Assembly: GCA_014872815.1 (NCBI GenBank)
Contig: WKFK01000014.1
Span: forward strand, 248,001 to 312,000
DNA from: Paracoccaceae bacterium
GTDB taxonomy: Bacteria; Pseudomonadota; Alphaproteobacteria; Rhodobacterales; Rhodobacteraceae
Direction of reading: 5' to 3'
Length of the DNA: 64,000 nucleotides
The notes under the pieces are model-generated. The model ran no database searches and was not told the DNA's origin. It was given only the letters and a program-made list of their open reading frames with translations. The stretch's first letter is position 1, and each line of letters begins with the position of its first letter. This document shows, in pieces, positions 28,724 through 38,889 of the stretch. The translations under genes were made by a program, and so were the position numbers.

Positions 28724-28842
28724 AGCGGGCCTTTTGTGGGCGAACAGCTTGGTCTATTGTCAGAGCTGGAGGAGCCGTCGCTTTATCTATTTGTGTACGC
28801 ACGAAAAATTCACGCTTTGCCCTGACGTTTGGAGAAGTCACC

Positions 28843-29685
28843 ATGGGGATATATCATCGACCAGGCAAGGTGAAAGATGCGCTCGCGGTATTGGCAGCAT
28901 CAAATGCGCGTCCTGTCGCTGGGTGCACGGACGTGTTTGCTGCGATGGAGAACCAAGAGCTGTCGGGCGACGTAGTTGATGTCACCCGTCTCCAAGAGCT
29001 CAAAGGTGTTCGCGAAGATTCAGATGGCTGGCGGATTGGCGCAGCAACAACATGGCGTGAGATCAGCCAGTTAGAGATGCCCCGCGCGTTTGAGATGCTG
29101 TTGCAATCCGGCAGAGAGATCGGGGGTGTCCAGGTTCAGAATTCCGGCACTATTGGCGGAAATATCTGTAACGCGTCACCGGCGGCAGACGGCGTTCCGC
29201 CTTTGTTAGCTCTGGACGCCTCTGTGGAGCTCATGTCCGTGCGCGGCACCCGATATATTAGGCTGAACGACTTTCTGACGGGAGCAGGCCGAAGTGTTTG
29301 CCAAAAAGACGAGTTGGTAAGCGCGATACTGATTCCAAAGAGCAGTGGGACCGGACACAGTCGCTTTCTGAAATTGGGTGCACGCAAACATTTGGTGATT
29401 TCAATTGCCATGGTGGCAGTCCGGTTGGACGTTGAGAATTCGGTCATAAAGACGGCCGCCATTGCTGTTGGTGCGTGCGGACCGGTGGCGAAGCGTGCGT
29501 TTGATTTGGAGATTGCTCTAATCGGCGCGGAGGTTGGCGAGGCCGCGGGGTTGGTCTCTCAGGACAATCTGGCCTCAATTATCGCACCCATTTCTGACAT
29601 CCGCGCGACCGCTGAGTATCGTGCCGAAGCGGCGCTAGAGCTAATCCGGAGAGGTTTGTTGGACGTGGCGGGTTCTTTCGCGTGA
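28843..29685 (+). CDS. Molybdenum hydroxylase FAD-binding subunit (CoxM/XdhB-like)
   Basis: MGIYHRPGKVKDALAVLAASNARPVAGCTDVFAAM...VQNSGTIGGNICNASPAADGVPPLLALDASVEL. Confidence 0.88.
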   Translation: MGIYHRPGKVKDALAVLAASNARPVAGCTDVFAAMENQELSGDVVDVTRLQELKGVREDSDGWRIGAATTWREISQLEMPRAFEMLLQSGREIGGVQVQNSGTIGGNICNASPAADGVPPLLALDASVELMSVRGTRYIRLNDFLTGAGRSVCQKDELVSAILIPKSSGTGHSRFLKLGARKHLVISIAMVAVRLDVENSVIKTAAIAVGACGPVAKRAFDLEIALIGAEVGEAAGLVSQDNLASIIAPISDIRATAEYRAEAALELIRRGLLDVAGSFA

Positions 29686-32384
29686 TTTCTTTTAAGATCA
29701 ACGGTGAAGAGCGGTCTGTTGACGGACCGTTTGGGCGCAGGCTTTCGCATGTCTTGCGGGATGACTTAGGGCTTCTTGGAACAAAGGTCGGGTGCGATTC
29801 AGGCGACTGTGGCGCGTGTACGGTGCTTTTGGATGGGCGTGCTGTCTGCGCTTGTCTCACGCCTGTGGCGCAAGTGGAAGGTTGCCATGTGGAAACCGTT
29901 GAGGGCTTAGGGAGCCCAACACCGAGTGCATTGCAGAAGGCGTTTTTGCGGCATGGAGCAGCGCAATGCGGTATTTGCACCCCTGGGATGCTGATGGCCG
30001 CTGAGGCATTGCTGAGACGAGATAAGTCACCAGAACGTGCGGCGGTAGAAGAGGCTCTTGCAGGCGTACTGTGTCGCTGCACTGGGTATCAGAAGATCAT
30101 CGACGCTGTTTTGGATGTGAGCGGTGAGAAGACGATACCTGTCTCACAAACCAGCCCGTCTGTTGGTAGCCGTTTGGAACGGGTGGATGGGGGTGAAAAA
30201 GTTCAAGGTCGAGAGTTGTTTGGCGCTGATTTTGTGCCTGATCGGGCTCTTTGGATCAAAGCCATACGCAGCCCTCATGCGTCAGCCACGTTCGAGTTAG
30301 GAGATTTTGATAATTGGGCAAACGAGAATGGCGTCCTCGTTTTTACTGCTGAGCACATACCGGGCAAGAATTGTTTTGGAGTGATTGAGCGCTTTGCCGA
30401 TCAGCCTGTTATGGCGGAAAAGGCTGTGCGTATGGTGGGCGAGTGTGTCGCGTTGGTCGCAGGCGACAAAGAGCTCATGGCGCGACTGGACTTAAGCTCA
30501 TTTCCGGTGACATGGCATCCAATGAAGGCGGTTGAGGGCGGTGATCCCGCCTGTCAGGAGCTGGTTCATGAGGCTCGTGCGGATAACGAGTTGATCAGAG
30601 GTTTGGTTCAACGAGGAAACGCGGATTTGGCTCTGTCTGAGGCTGCCTATGTCGTTGAAGGGTCTTTGGTCACGGGACATGTCGAGCATGCCTACATTGA
30701 GCCCGAAGCCGGTGCGGCTTGGATGGATGGCGATAGTCTCAATATCAGAGCCGCAACACAGGCGCCGGTGCTGGACCAGGAAACCACTGCAAAGGTATTG
30801 GGATTGCCTTTTGAGCGCGTCCGGATTCGACCAGCCGCGACGGGTGGTGGGTTTGGTGGGAAGCTGGACCTGTCCGTGGAACCCTTTGTGGGTTTAGTGA
30901 CCTTACTGACCGGTCGTCCAAGTCAAATGGTATATACGCGGCGCGAAAGCATGTCGGTCAGTACGAAAAGGCACCCAGCGGTGATGCACGCAAAAGTGGG
31001 AGCGGATGCCGACGGGCGGCTTGTCGGGATGTCATTTGATGGGGACTTTGATACGGGGGCCTATGCCAGTTGGGGCCCAACCGTGGCCGTGCGGGTCCCG
31101 GTGCACGCCAGTGGGCCTTATCTCCTTCCCAACTATCAAGCTAAAGCACGGGCTTTGCATACCAACGGCCCAATATCCGGCGCCTTTCGTGGATTTGGTG
31201 TGCCACAAGCAGCAGCATTGCAGGAAAGGTTATTTGATCAACTCGCGGATCAAATTGGAATGGATCGCTTGGCGTTTCGGCGGCAAAATGCGCTGGCGGA
31301 TAATGTGCCAACCGTTTGTGGGCAAAAACTGCAATCAGTTGGCATTGGCGCATGTTTGGAAGCCCTTCAACCTCCGTGGGATCGGGCTTTGCGGGAAGTG
31401 TCTGCTTTCAACGCGACAAGCGACCTCAAACGTCGGGGAGTAGGAGTTGCAAGTTGTTGGTATGGTTGCGGAAACACCGCCATGCCTAACCCTTCGACGA
31501 TCCGCATCGGCATTACATCTGAAGGTGAAATTTGTTTGCATCAAGGCGCGATGGATATCGGCCAAGGTGCCAATACCGTGATCACTCAGATCGCAGCAGA
31601 TACTTTAGGGATACCAATCGCCCAGTTTAGGTTAATCGGTCCTGATACTGCCGTGACCCCAGATTGTGGAAAGACATCTGCGAGCCGGCAAACAGTGATA
31701 TCTGGTAAGGCCGCCCTATTGGCGGCAAGTATGTTGCGTGCCCAGATTTTGCGACTGGCAAATATTGGGGAAAACGCGGACATCAAAGTGTCTGGCGGGA
31801 TTTTGTCTGTGTCGAACGGTGAGACGAAGCGGGAAATTCTTCTGGCATCTCTACCGGAAGACGCCTTCGGGTATGTGCTTCGGTCCGAAAAAACATATGA
31901 TCCTCCCACTGCTGCATTGGATGCAAGCGGGCAGGGGGCGCCCTATGCCGTTTATGGCTATGGCGCGCAGATGGCGGAAGTTGAAGTGGACATGAAGTTG
32001 GGCACTGTGAAAGTGCTCAAAATGACGGCTGCGCACGACCTGGGCAAGGTGATCAATCCCCTTTTGGCGGAAGGACAGATCGAGGGTGGCATCGCCCAAG
32101 GGTTGGGAATGGCACTTATGGAAGAGTATCATTCTGGCCAGACAGACAATCTGCATGACTACTTGATCCCGACTATTGGAGATGTGCCAGACATTGTATC
32201 GCATCTCATTGAGGTGCCGGATTCGGAAGGGCCCTTGGGGGCCAAAGGGATTGGTGAGCACGTGCTCATCCCGACGGCGCCTGCCATTTTGAACGCCATT
32301 CGGCATGCGACAGGCGCAGAAATTTCCCGTCTTCCGGCGCGTCCGGATCGCGTATTGGCTGCCATCAAATCAAGCCAGACATGA
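29682..32384 (+). CDS. Fused 2Fe-2S plus molybdopterin-binding subunit of a xanthine dehydrogenase-family hydroxylase
   Basis: 900 aa; N-term GCDSGDCGACTVLLDGRAVCAC, QCGICTPGMLMAAEALL, LCRCTGYQKI; then Mo motifs GGGFGGKLDLS, SGAFRGFGVPQA, GAKGIGEHVLIPTAPAI. GTG start overlaps the upstream TGA. Confidence 0.88.
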   Translation: MISFKINGEERSVDGPFGRRLSHVLRDDLGLLGTKVGCDSGDCGACTVLLDGRAVCACLTPVAQVEGCHVETVEGLGSPTPSALQKAFLRHGAAQCGICTPGMLMAAEALLRRDKSPERAAVEEALAGVLCRCTGYQKIIDAVLDVSGEKTIPVSQTSPSVGSRLERVDGGEKVQGRELFGADFVPDRALWIKAIRSPHASATFELGDFDNWANENGVLVFTAEHIPGKNCFGVIERFADQPVMAEKAVRMVGECVALVAGDKELMARLDLSSFPVTWHPMKAVEGGDPACQELVHEARADNELIRGLVQRGNADLALSEAAYVVEGSLVTGHVEHAYIEPEAGAAWMDGDSLNIRAATQAPVLDQETTAKVLGLPFERVRIRPAATGGGFGGKLDLSVEPFVGLVTLLTGRPSQMVYTRRESMSVSTKRHPAVMHAKVGADADGRLVGMSFDGDFDTGAYASWGPTVAVRVPVHASGPYLLPNYQAKARALHTNGPISGAFRGFGVPQAAALQERLFDQLADQIGMDRLAFRRQNALADNVPTVCGQKLQSVGIGACLEALQPPWDRALREVSAFNATSDLKRRGVGVASCWYGCGNTAMPNPSTIRIGITSEGEICLHQGAMDIGQGANTVITQIAADTLGIPIAQFRLIGPDTAVTPDCGKTSASRQTVISGKAALLAASMLRAQILRLANIGENADIKVSGGILSVSNGETKREILLASLPEDAFGYVLRSEKTYDPPTAALDASGQGAPYAVYGYGAQMAEVEVDMKLGTVKVLKMTAAHDLGKVINPLLAEGQIEGGIAQGLGMALMEEYHSGQTDNLHDYLIPTIGDVPDIVSHLIEVPDSEGPLGAKGIGEHVLIPTAPAILNAIRHATGAEISRLPARPDRVLAAIKSSQT

Positions 32385-32467
32385 CTGAGTGTCTGATCTA
32401 GATACGCCGACCTGTCATCACATTTGGGAACGAAGTGCACGATCGTTTAGATCGGAGAAAGTTCTGC

Positions 32468-33313
32468 CTAGTTGGCGTCTTTCATGACACGAGCGAGTGC
32501 GCAAAACTGTTCTAGGCTAACCACTTCGGCGCGATCTGTGGGTTTGATACCCGCAGCGATGAGGCGGTCTTCGATATCCGGAGCCTGTCCTTTAAGAGCG
32601 GCGCGGAGCATTTTACGGCGCTGGTTAAAGGCTGCTGCGACAATGCGAGACAGTGTATGGGCATCTGCCGGGTAACGCGGCTCGGGCAAAGCGGTTAGAT
32701 GCACGACCGCGGAGTGTACTTTGGGCGGAGGTGAAAACGCACCGGGCGGCAGAGACATAACGATGTTGGCGTTGGTACGCCATTGCGACAGGATGGCGAG
32801 CCGACCATAGGCTTTTGAGCCGGGCTGCGCCGTAATGCGCTCTGCAACTTCGCGTTGGAACATCAGGGTCAGGCTTTGCCAGAACGGCGGCCACTTTTTG
32901 GGGGTGAGCCACCGCACCAGAAGTTCCGTGCCAACGTTGTAAGGCAGATTGGCGGCGACGCGGATGGGCGGCGTGAGGTGGCTTAAGGGATCAACTTCCA
33001 GCGCGTCCCCGTTGATGACCTCGAGGCGTCCTGGATAGGCGTCCGCGATTTCTGCTAGCGCTGGCATACAACGGTGGTCTTTCTCGATCGCGAGGACTTT
33101 ACGTGCACCTTCTGCGAGCAGACCACGGGTCAGGCCGCCGGGGCCTGGGCCAATTTCCAACACATCGCAATCGGTTAGCTCGCCCGCACGGCGCGCAATT
33201 TTGGCCGTGAGATTGAGATCTAAGAGAAAGTTCTGTCCCAAGGATTTACGGGCGGAGAGGCCGTGGGTATCGATCACCTGACGCAGCGTGGGAAGATCAT
33301 CAATCGCGCTCAT
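32468..33313 (-). CDS. rsmA: 16S rRNA (adenine1518-N6/adenine1519-N6)-dimethyltransferase
   Basis: [22 protein letters not shown]...[16 protein letters not shown]...[15 protein letters not shown]. Confidence 0.95.
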   Translation of the reverse strand: MSAIDDLPTLRQVIDTHGLSARKSLGQNFLLDLNLTAKIARRAGELTDCDVLEIGPGPGGLTRGLLAEGARKVLAIEKDHRCMPALAEIADAYPGRLEVINGDALEVDPLSHLTPPIRVAANLPYNVGTELLVRWLTPKKWPPFWQSLTLMFQREVAERITAQPGSKAYGRLAILSQWRTNANIVMSLPPGAFSPPPKVHSAVVHLTALPEPRYPADAHTLSRIVAAAFNQRRKMLRAALKGQAPDIEDRLIAAGIKPTDRAEVVSLEQFCALARVMKDAN

Positions 33314-33388
33314 GCAAATAGCCTTGGTTTGGGCGGCTGCGCCGCGGGTAGATGCCTCCGGCGGGGATATTTCCCGTCAAATGAAGGG

Positions 33389-34357
33389 TCAAGTGCTTTG
33401 TGCCATTCGTGCCGCCAAGCGCAAGGCGGCAATGGTACTGGACGGATTGGCCTTGCCGGTACCGGCGATATCGAACGCGGTGCCGTGATCCGGTGAGGTT
33501 CGAATAAAGGGGAGGCCAAGGGTGACATTCACACCACCGTCAAAATCGAGGGTCTTGATCGGGATCAGGGCTTGATCGTGATAGGTGCAGATTGCCACGT
33601 CATAACGCGCACGGGCAGCAGCGTGAAACATTGTGTCAGCCGGCAATGGCCCTGATATGTCAAAACCTTCGTCACGCAATTTGTCGATCACTGGAACAAT
33701 AGTGGCTGCATCTTCGTGTCCCATTGCTCCACCTTCGCCCGCATGGGGATTTAGGCCTGCCACAGCGATGCGCGGGCTTTGGATACCAAACTGTGACTGG
33801 AGACCCTTGGCGGTGATGCGGATGGTGTCTTCAAGCAGAGCGGGGGTCAGAGCTTTTGGGACCTCAGACAGCGGGATATGAATGGTTGCTGGCACCACCC
33901 GTAACAGATCAGATGCAAGCATCATGACCACGTCATCCACCCCTGCAAGATCTGCGAGGTATTCCGTGTGACCGGGAAATGGGAAATCAGCCCCGTCTTT
34001 GAGCGCTTTTTTGTGGATTGGCAGCGTGCAGACAGCACTTGCTTCGCCAGTCATTGCCAAGTCCACTGCCTGGGCAATCACATCAATGACACCTTCAGCA
34101 TTGTCTGAATGTGGGGTTCCTGGCGTCCGTGTTGCGGCAAAAGGATGCGGCAAAACAGGCAGGGCGTCTGCCATGACCTCAATTGCCTCTTCTGGGCCTT
34201 GCAGCACTCTATGAGGCACCGTGCCGGGCAAATGGGTGGGGTCTGCAATTAGAAAAAATGGAACCTCACTATTAAGTGCGGTCCAGGCCTTTTCTGCAAT
34301 CTCCAGTCCGACACCCGCGGGCTCCCCACAGGTAAGGGCGATGGGGGCAAAACTCAT
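33389..34357 (-). CDS. pdxA: 4-hydroxythreonine-4-phosphate dehydrogenase
   Basis: ALTCGEPAGVGLEIAEKAW...GLNPHAGEGGAMGHEDAATIVPVI...YHDQALIPIKTLDFDGGVNVTLGLPFIRTSPDHGTAFDIAGTG. Confidence 0.95.
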   Translation of the reverse strand: MSFAPIALTCGEPAGVGLEIAEKAWTALNSEVPFFLIADPTHLPGTVPHRVLQGPEEAIEVMADALPVLPHPFAATRTPGTPHSDNAEGVIDVIAQAVDLAMTGEASAVCTLPIHKKALKDGADFPFPGHTEYLADLAGVDDVVMMLASDLLRVVPATIHIPLSEVPKALTPALLEDTIRITAKGLQSQFGIQSPRIAVAGLNPHAGEGGAMGHEDAATIVPVIDKLRDEGFDISGPLPADTMFHAAARARYDVAICTYHDQALIPIKTLDFDGGVNVTLGLPFIRTSPDHGTAFDIAGTGKANPSSTIAALRLAARMAQST

Positions 34358-35643
34358 TTTTCAATGATCCGGGCTTGCGCGCGCAGCTGACTGAGATAGC
34401 TATTGGCATAGCTTTCCAGTCGAAGATTACGCAGGGATTGAGCGACGTCCTCACGAGAGAGTTCTGCATCGTTGATTTCGGCTGTGCGGCCACAAAGCAT
34501 CAAGACAATCAGGTTGTGTCCATCTGCCGAAGTGAGATTTGTGGAAATCTCATTGTCGTCCAGCTTTGCCAGTTCAATCGCGACATCCCGTGGAATTTCG
34601 TTTGGTTTTTGCGTTTCGCGGAACAACCGTTCCGCAGGTAATCCATGGCCGACACCGTACAAGTCGTCACATTTGTCCACTTCGGATCGTACCCGTGTAG
34701 CTTCCTCAAGAGCCTCCTCGGATCGGCCACCGGGGATGTAGAATTTTGCATAGTCAATCGCTGAGTAGCGTGGCGTGCTGCGACCCGTTTCCGCAATGCC
34801 ACGCAATTGAAACAATGCAATGGCGTTGGGCAGTTGCAGTGGAGGGGTTACCTCGCCTTTCCGCAGGCCAGAAATAACAGGGCGTAGGGGAGCGGGTAGG
34901 TTTGTGACATTCATCCAGTCGACATGTCCGCCGTTTTCTTTTGTACCCGAGGCGGAGTAGATTCGTGCTGCAGATTCAAATTCCGAGAAGCTGCTGAGCT
35001 CAGAAATTTGAGCTGCCAGGCTGTCTACCTGTGCTTTGGTTTGTGGCGTGACTGGAATGATGATTTCAGACAGTAGAACACGTACGCCGCCCTGACCGCT
35101 AGATTGGGCGATTGCGCGGTCAATTTCTTCTTCGCTGACTTGCGCGTTCGCACCGAAGCGAGTTTGGACGACGCCACCCCAAGCGATCTGGGATGAAAGA
35201 AAGTCTCTTAGGGCTTCCTCTGAAATACCTTCAGCTGCCAGCGCTTTTAGCATGTCCTCAGGTTTCATGTTTACGCGTTTGGCAAAGCTTTCCAGCCCGG
35301 AGACAATTCCTTCCTCAGAAGGTGCAATGCCAGCTTGACGGGCTGCTTGCAATTTTAGGCGGTCTTCAATCAACTGTTCGCGTGCAAGCTCAAGAGGGTC
35401 GCCCGGTGCGCTCATGATCACCAAGAGCCGAGCCCGCTGCTCAATCTCAAAATACGTTACGGCCGAGTCATTGACGATCACTGCAGGGCTAAAAGCGTTT
35501 TGTGCGTGAACAGGCATATTGAGCAGTCCGACAATGGCACAGACGCTCGAAGTTTTGGCGAGGGCGCTGAGCGCGGAACGGATCATGGTGCGTGACATCA
35601 TTTGGATGGGTACTTCCTGCAGGTCAGCCGCATTTGCGGTCAT
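34354..35643 (-). CDS. surA: SurA-like periplasmic chaperone/peptidylprolyl isomerase
   Basis: SurA N-domain-like plus parvulin-like region, between lptD and pdxA (classical synteny). Start may be internal (MIRSALSALAKTS). Confidence 0.8.
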   Translation of the reverse strand: MTANAADLQEVPIQMMSRTMIRSALSALAKTSSVCAIVGLLNMPVHAQNAFSPAVIVNDSAVTYFEIEQRARLLVIMSAPGDPLELAREQLIEDRLKLQAARQAGIAPSEEGIVSGLESFAKRVNMKPEDMLKALAAEGISEEALRDFLSSQIAWGGVVQTRFGANAQVSEEEIDRAIAQSSGQGGVRVLLSEIIIPVTPQTKAQVDSLAAQISELSSFSEFESAARIYSASGTKENGGHVDWMNVTNLPAPLRPVISGLRKGEVTPPLQLPNAIALFQLRGIAETGRSTPRYSAIDYAKFYIPGGRSEEALEEATRVRSEVDKCDDLYGVGHGLPAERLFRETQKPNEIPRDVAIELAKLDDNEISTNLTSADGHNLIVLMLCGRTAEINDAELSREDVAQSLRNLRLESYANSYLSQLRAQARIIEK

Positions 35644-37795
35644 AACTCTTATTATTCGAATTTACTGAAAAACCAAGTAGCGCGACATTGAAGCCAACTC
35701 GGGTGCTAGACTGCACATTAGTCGAAGTGGAAAAACGGCGCGAGAGGGAAAGTCCGACACGCAAACATTCGTTCCGGTACTCAAGCCCGACGCCAGCTTC
35801 GGAAGTTTCGCCGCTTACAGCATCAAAACGCCAATCCATCAGTCCGGTCCAGTGCCGATTGAGGCGATAGCTTCCATCAAAGGTCAATTCGGAAATGTCA
35901 CTCGCGCGGGATTCTGCGAGATCTTTCTCTAACCAGATGTAGCTTGCGTCGAGCCAGAGTGTTTCATTGGTCCAGCCGATACGCGCTGCCGCCTTGTCTA
36001 AGTCTCCGCGCGTGTCAAAAATGGCGCGGCCTGTGAACAAAAGGCCGTCTTGATTGCTGATTTGTCCAGCAACCAAAAGATCAGATGACGTTCCTGAAAG
36101 CCCCGAGCTTTGTGTGAAATTCGTTTCTGGATCTTGCCTAAATACCTGTCCAAACGTCAGATTTCCGCGCCACCCAGTTGTGCTGATACGCGACCAATTC
36201 AATCCAACAGCTGTAGACAAACCGCGTTCTCGTCGGTCGTGTGAAGGGAAACGAGACAGGGAAAGTAGATTTCCTTCGTCAAACTCCACAGCGGTACTTT
36301 CATCGTTGGCGATATCGAGGTTGTCGCCGCCGGTCCATGCAATTTGAGCGACTGGTTCAATGACATAGGTGGCGCCATTGTCTGCAGTTTTGGACATCGG
36401 ATAGCGCAGATATGCTGCCAAGGACGGTGCGAGCCCACTGTCAAACGAACTGACCGTGCTGTCGTTGTTTGTTGAATAGGCGTCAAAAGCCAACGCCCCC
36501 GTTACCCCTGTGCGCAGCCCGTTGCCCAAGGTCCAGTCCCCCAACCATTGCACGCTCGCATTGGCACGAGTGACATCCCGACCGACAACGTCATCTGTGG
36601 AGCGACGGACATGTCCATGCGCCTCTATATTGGTGCGCAACTCACCACCCCAAATGTTGAGGTATCGCCTCTCTGTCTCCGCTTTTAAGACGAGCGAAGG
36701 AATTTCATCGTCACTCTCGCCTTCTCGAAGGGTCTTGTAGTGATAAAGCGCAAACCGAGTGTTTTCAGTGCGGCTTGAACGCGTGATTTTGATATCACTG
36801 TTGAGGCGGTCGTAATCCGCATAGTCATAGTCGGTGAGGTATGTGTCGTCGGTTACCGCTTTGAGGTCAAAGGTCAGTTTAAAGTCTCTACGGAGCTGAA
36901 ATAAACCTTCTGCAAACACGTATCCGCGTGTTTTTTTAGTTCCGATCGTGTCGTTTGATAGAGCGCCGTTAAACTCCAAGCCTCCGTTTTTGAAAGCTTG
37001 TCGATATCGAAATTCTAGGGTCTGTGTTTCGCTGGACAGATAAGGTGTCAGCGTGACATCTTTGTCCGTCCCCCAAGGAAGAAAGTAAGGTACTTTCACA
37101 CCATATCCCAGCAAAGTCGAATGATTGAACTCTGGGATTAGGAAGCCGCGTGTGCGGTCCAATGTCGGGTCCGGCATGCGCAAGTGCGGAAAATAGAATA
37201 TGGGAATGTCGCGTACCAAAACACTCGCGTGATCAAAGTACAGTTGCTTTTCCAATTGGTCATGGACCACGCGACGGGCGCGTATCTGCCAGAGAGGGGG
37301 CTCGCCAGTCGTACAAACGTGGCATGAACTTACCGTGGTTTTATCTAAGACATTGTAACGTCCGTCTGAGCGCGTCAGCTTTGTCGCGGCCAACTGAACC
37401 TGATCGGCGAGTACAAGTCTTGCGCTATGGATGATCCCATTGCGCAACTCGCTGTCGAGTTCCGCGGCACTTGCGATGACAGTGGCTTGGTCGCCTTGCG
37501 TGATACGAATAGGGCCGGTGAGACGGATCTCGCCGGTTTCGTTATTGTAGATCACCTCTTTTGCGGTCAAGCGAATGTCTCCAGACAGCGCTTCGACATT
37601 TCCGCGTGCGATCAGAAGACCCTCTGCTGTGAGTGTCACTGCATCTGCTACCAAGACAACGTTTTGCAATTCTGAAGCCGTGCTGGGGGCTTGCTGTTGC
37701 GCTACGCTAGTGCTTTGTTGCGCTGATGCTGGCAGTGTTGTGGCCAAAGCCGCGGTTGACGCTGCCAGTAAAAAAAGAGTCGGAAAGGTCTTCAT
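35624..37795 (-). CDS. lptD: LPS-assembly protein LptD
   Basis: OstA-like N-term LVADAVTLTAEGLLIARGNVEALSGDIRLTAKEVIYNNETGEI; SSCHVCTTGEPPLWQIRARRVVHD; beta-barrel C-term. Confidence 0.92.
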   Translation of the reverse strand: MKTFPTLFLLAASTAALATTLPASAQQSTSVAQQQAPSTASELQNVVLVADAVTLTAEGLLIARGNVEALSGDIRLTAKEVIYNNETGEIRLTGPIRITQGDQATVIASAAELDSELRNGIIHSARLVLADQVQLAATKLTRSDGRYNVLDKTTVSSCHVCTTGEPPLWQIRARRVVHDQLEKQLYFDHASVLVRDIPIFYFPHLRMPDPTLDRTRGFLIPEFNHSTLLGYGVKVPYFLPWGTDKDVTLTPYLSSETQTLEFRYRQAFKNGGLEFNGALSNDTIGTKKTRGYVFAEGLFQLRRDFKLTFDLKAVTDDTYLTDYDYADYDRLNSDIKITRSSRTENTRFALYHYKTLREGESDDEIPSLVLKAETERRYLNIWGGELRTNIEAHGHVRRSTDDVVGRDVTRANASVQWLGDWTLGNGLRTGVTGALAFDAYSTNNDSTVSSFDSGLAPSLAAYLRYPMSKTADNGATYVIEPVAQIAWTGGDNLDIANDESTAVEFDEGNLLSLSRFPSHDRRERGLSTAVGLNWSRISTTGWRGNLTFGQVFRQDPETNFTQSSGLSGTSSDLLVAGQISNQDGLLFTGRAIFDTRGDLDKAAARIGWTNETLWLDASYIWLEKDLAESRASDISELTFDGSYRLNRHWTGLMDWRFDAVSGETSEAGVGLEYRNECLRVGLSLSRRFSTSTNVQSSTRVGFNVALLGFSVNSNNKSYDRKCG

Positions 37796-38889
37796 CCGTC
37801 CTCCATATGCAACAAAAACCCAAGAGCCAATAAAATGCTGGCAATGGGCGGTGCCCAGGCCGCCAACATCACAGGAATCTGGCCGTTTTCACCCAGAATT
37901 TGCGCAAAGTTTCGAATGAAATGGAGGCCAAATCCAATAAGAACCGAAATCAAAACTGCGATGCCTGTGTTACCAAATCGGGTGTGGCGCATTGTGAAAG
38001 CCGAAGCCACAAGAACCATCGCCATAAGAAACAAAGGTTGAGCAAGTTCCATCTGAAGCCAGACAGTGTGCCGACGGGCAGAAAAACCCGCATCTTCTAG
38101 TTCGGCAATAAATGACGGCAGTTTCCATACAGAGATTGAGGACGGCGTTCCAAAGCGTTCTCGAATGCGATCTGCCGTTAGAGTGCTTGGGAATACAACA
38201 ACGTCTTCACGTTTTGGGGCGCCGCCTTCGTTCAGACCTACGCTTAGAGCCCATGTCCGGACATTGCTGAGCTCCCACCCGCCTTCGATCAGTCGCGCAG
38301 TGTCCGCTTCAATTCGAGTTTTTGGACCGCTGTCTTTTGCGTAGGTAACAATAGTGATGTCCATAAAAACAGTGGCGTCAGAGTTGGTTCGTCCCGCGTG
38401 AATGACGGCTTGTCCGTCGTCCCCACCTTGCCGCAACCAAATGCCCTCATCGGACAAGGAAAGAGCGCTACCGCCGCCTGATCTCAGCATCTCGCTCTGA
38501 GTTTCGTACTGCACAGAGGTCGCGGCCACGATCGGGTTGAGCATACTGACTGACAGAAGGCCTATCATAAGGGCAACCATGGTAGGCGACAGGACTGACA
38601 CAATTCCGGAGCGGCCAGCAGCACGCACAACCACCATTTCGGAACTACGCGACAGGTTTACGAACAGCGCGATTGTCGCAAGGATGACGATCAGCGGCAT
38701 CAACTGGTAGATGCTTTCAGGCGTGCGTAGTAGCGTGAGCCCGAGAACTTTTTCAAACCCAATGGATTCTACATCGTATCTACGCAGTTGTTCCATCATG
38801 TCTACGAGAACTGTGAGCACAAAGAACACGGTGCAGATGCCAAGGAAGATCCAGAGGAACTTGCGCGCGAAATAGAAGTGAACAGTCAT
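37792..38889 (-). CDS. lptG: LPS export ABC transporter permease LptG
   Basis: MTVHFYFARKFLWIFLGICTVFFVLTVLVDMMEQLRRY; start internal to the track ORF. Confidence 0.9.
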   Translation of the reverse strand: MTVHFYFARKFLWIFLGICTVFFVLTVLVDMMEQLRRYDVESIGFEKVLGLTLLRTPESIYQLMPLIVILATIALFVNLSRSSEMVVVRAAGRSGIVSVLSPTMVALMIGLLSVSMLNPIVAATSVQYETQSEMLRSGGGSALSLSDEGIWLRQGGDDGQAVIHAGRTNSDATVFMDITIVTYAKDSGPKTRIEADTARLIEGGWELSNVRTWALSVGLNEGGAPKREDVVVFPSTLTADRIRERFGTPSSISVWKLPSFIAELEDAGFSARRHTVWLQMELAQPLFLMAMVLVASAFTMRHTRFGNTGIAVLISVLIGFGLHFIRNFAQILGENGQIPVMLAAWAPPIASILLALGFLLHMEDG

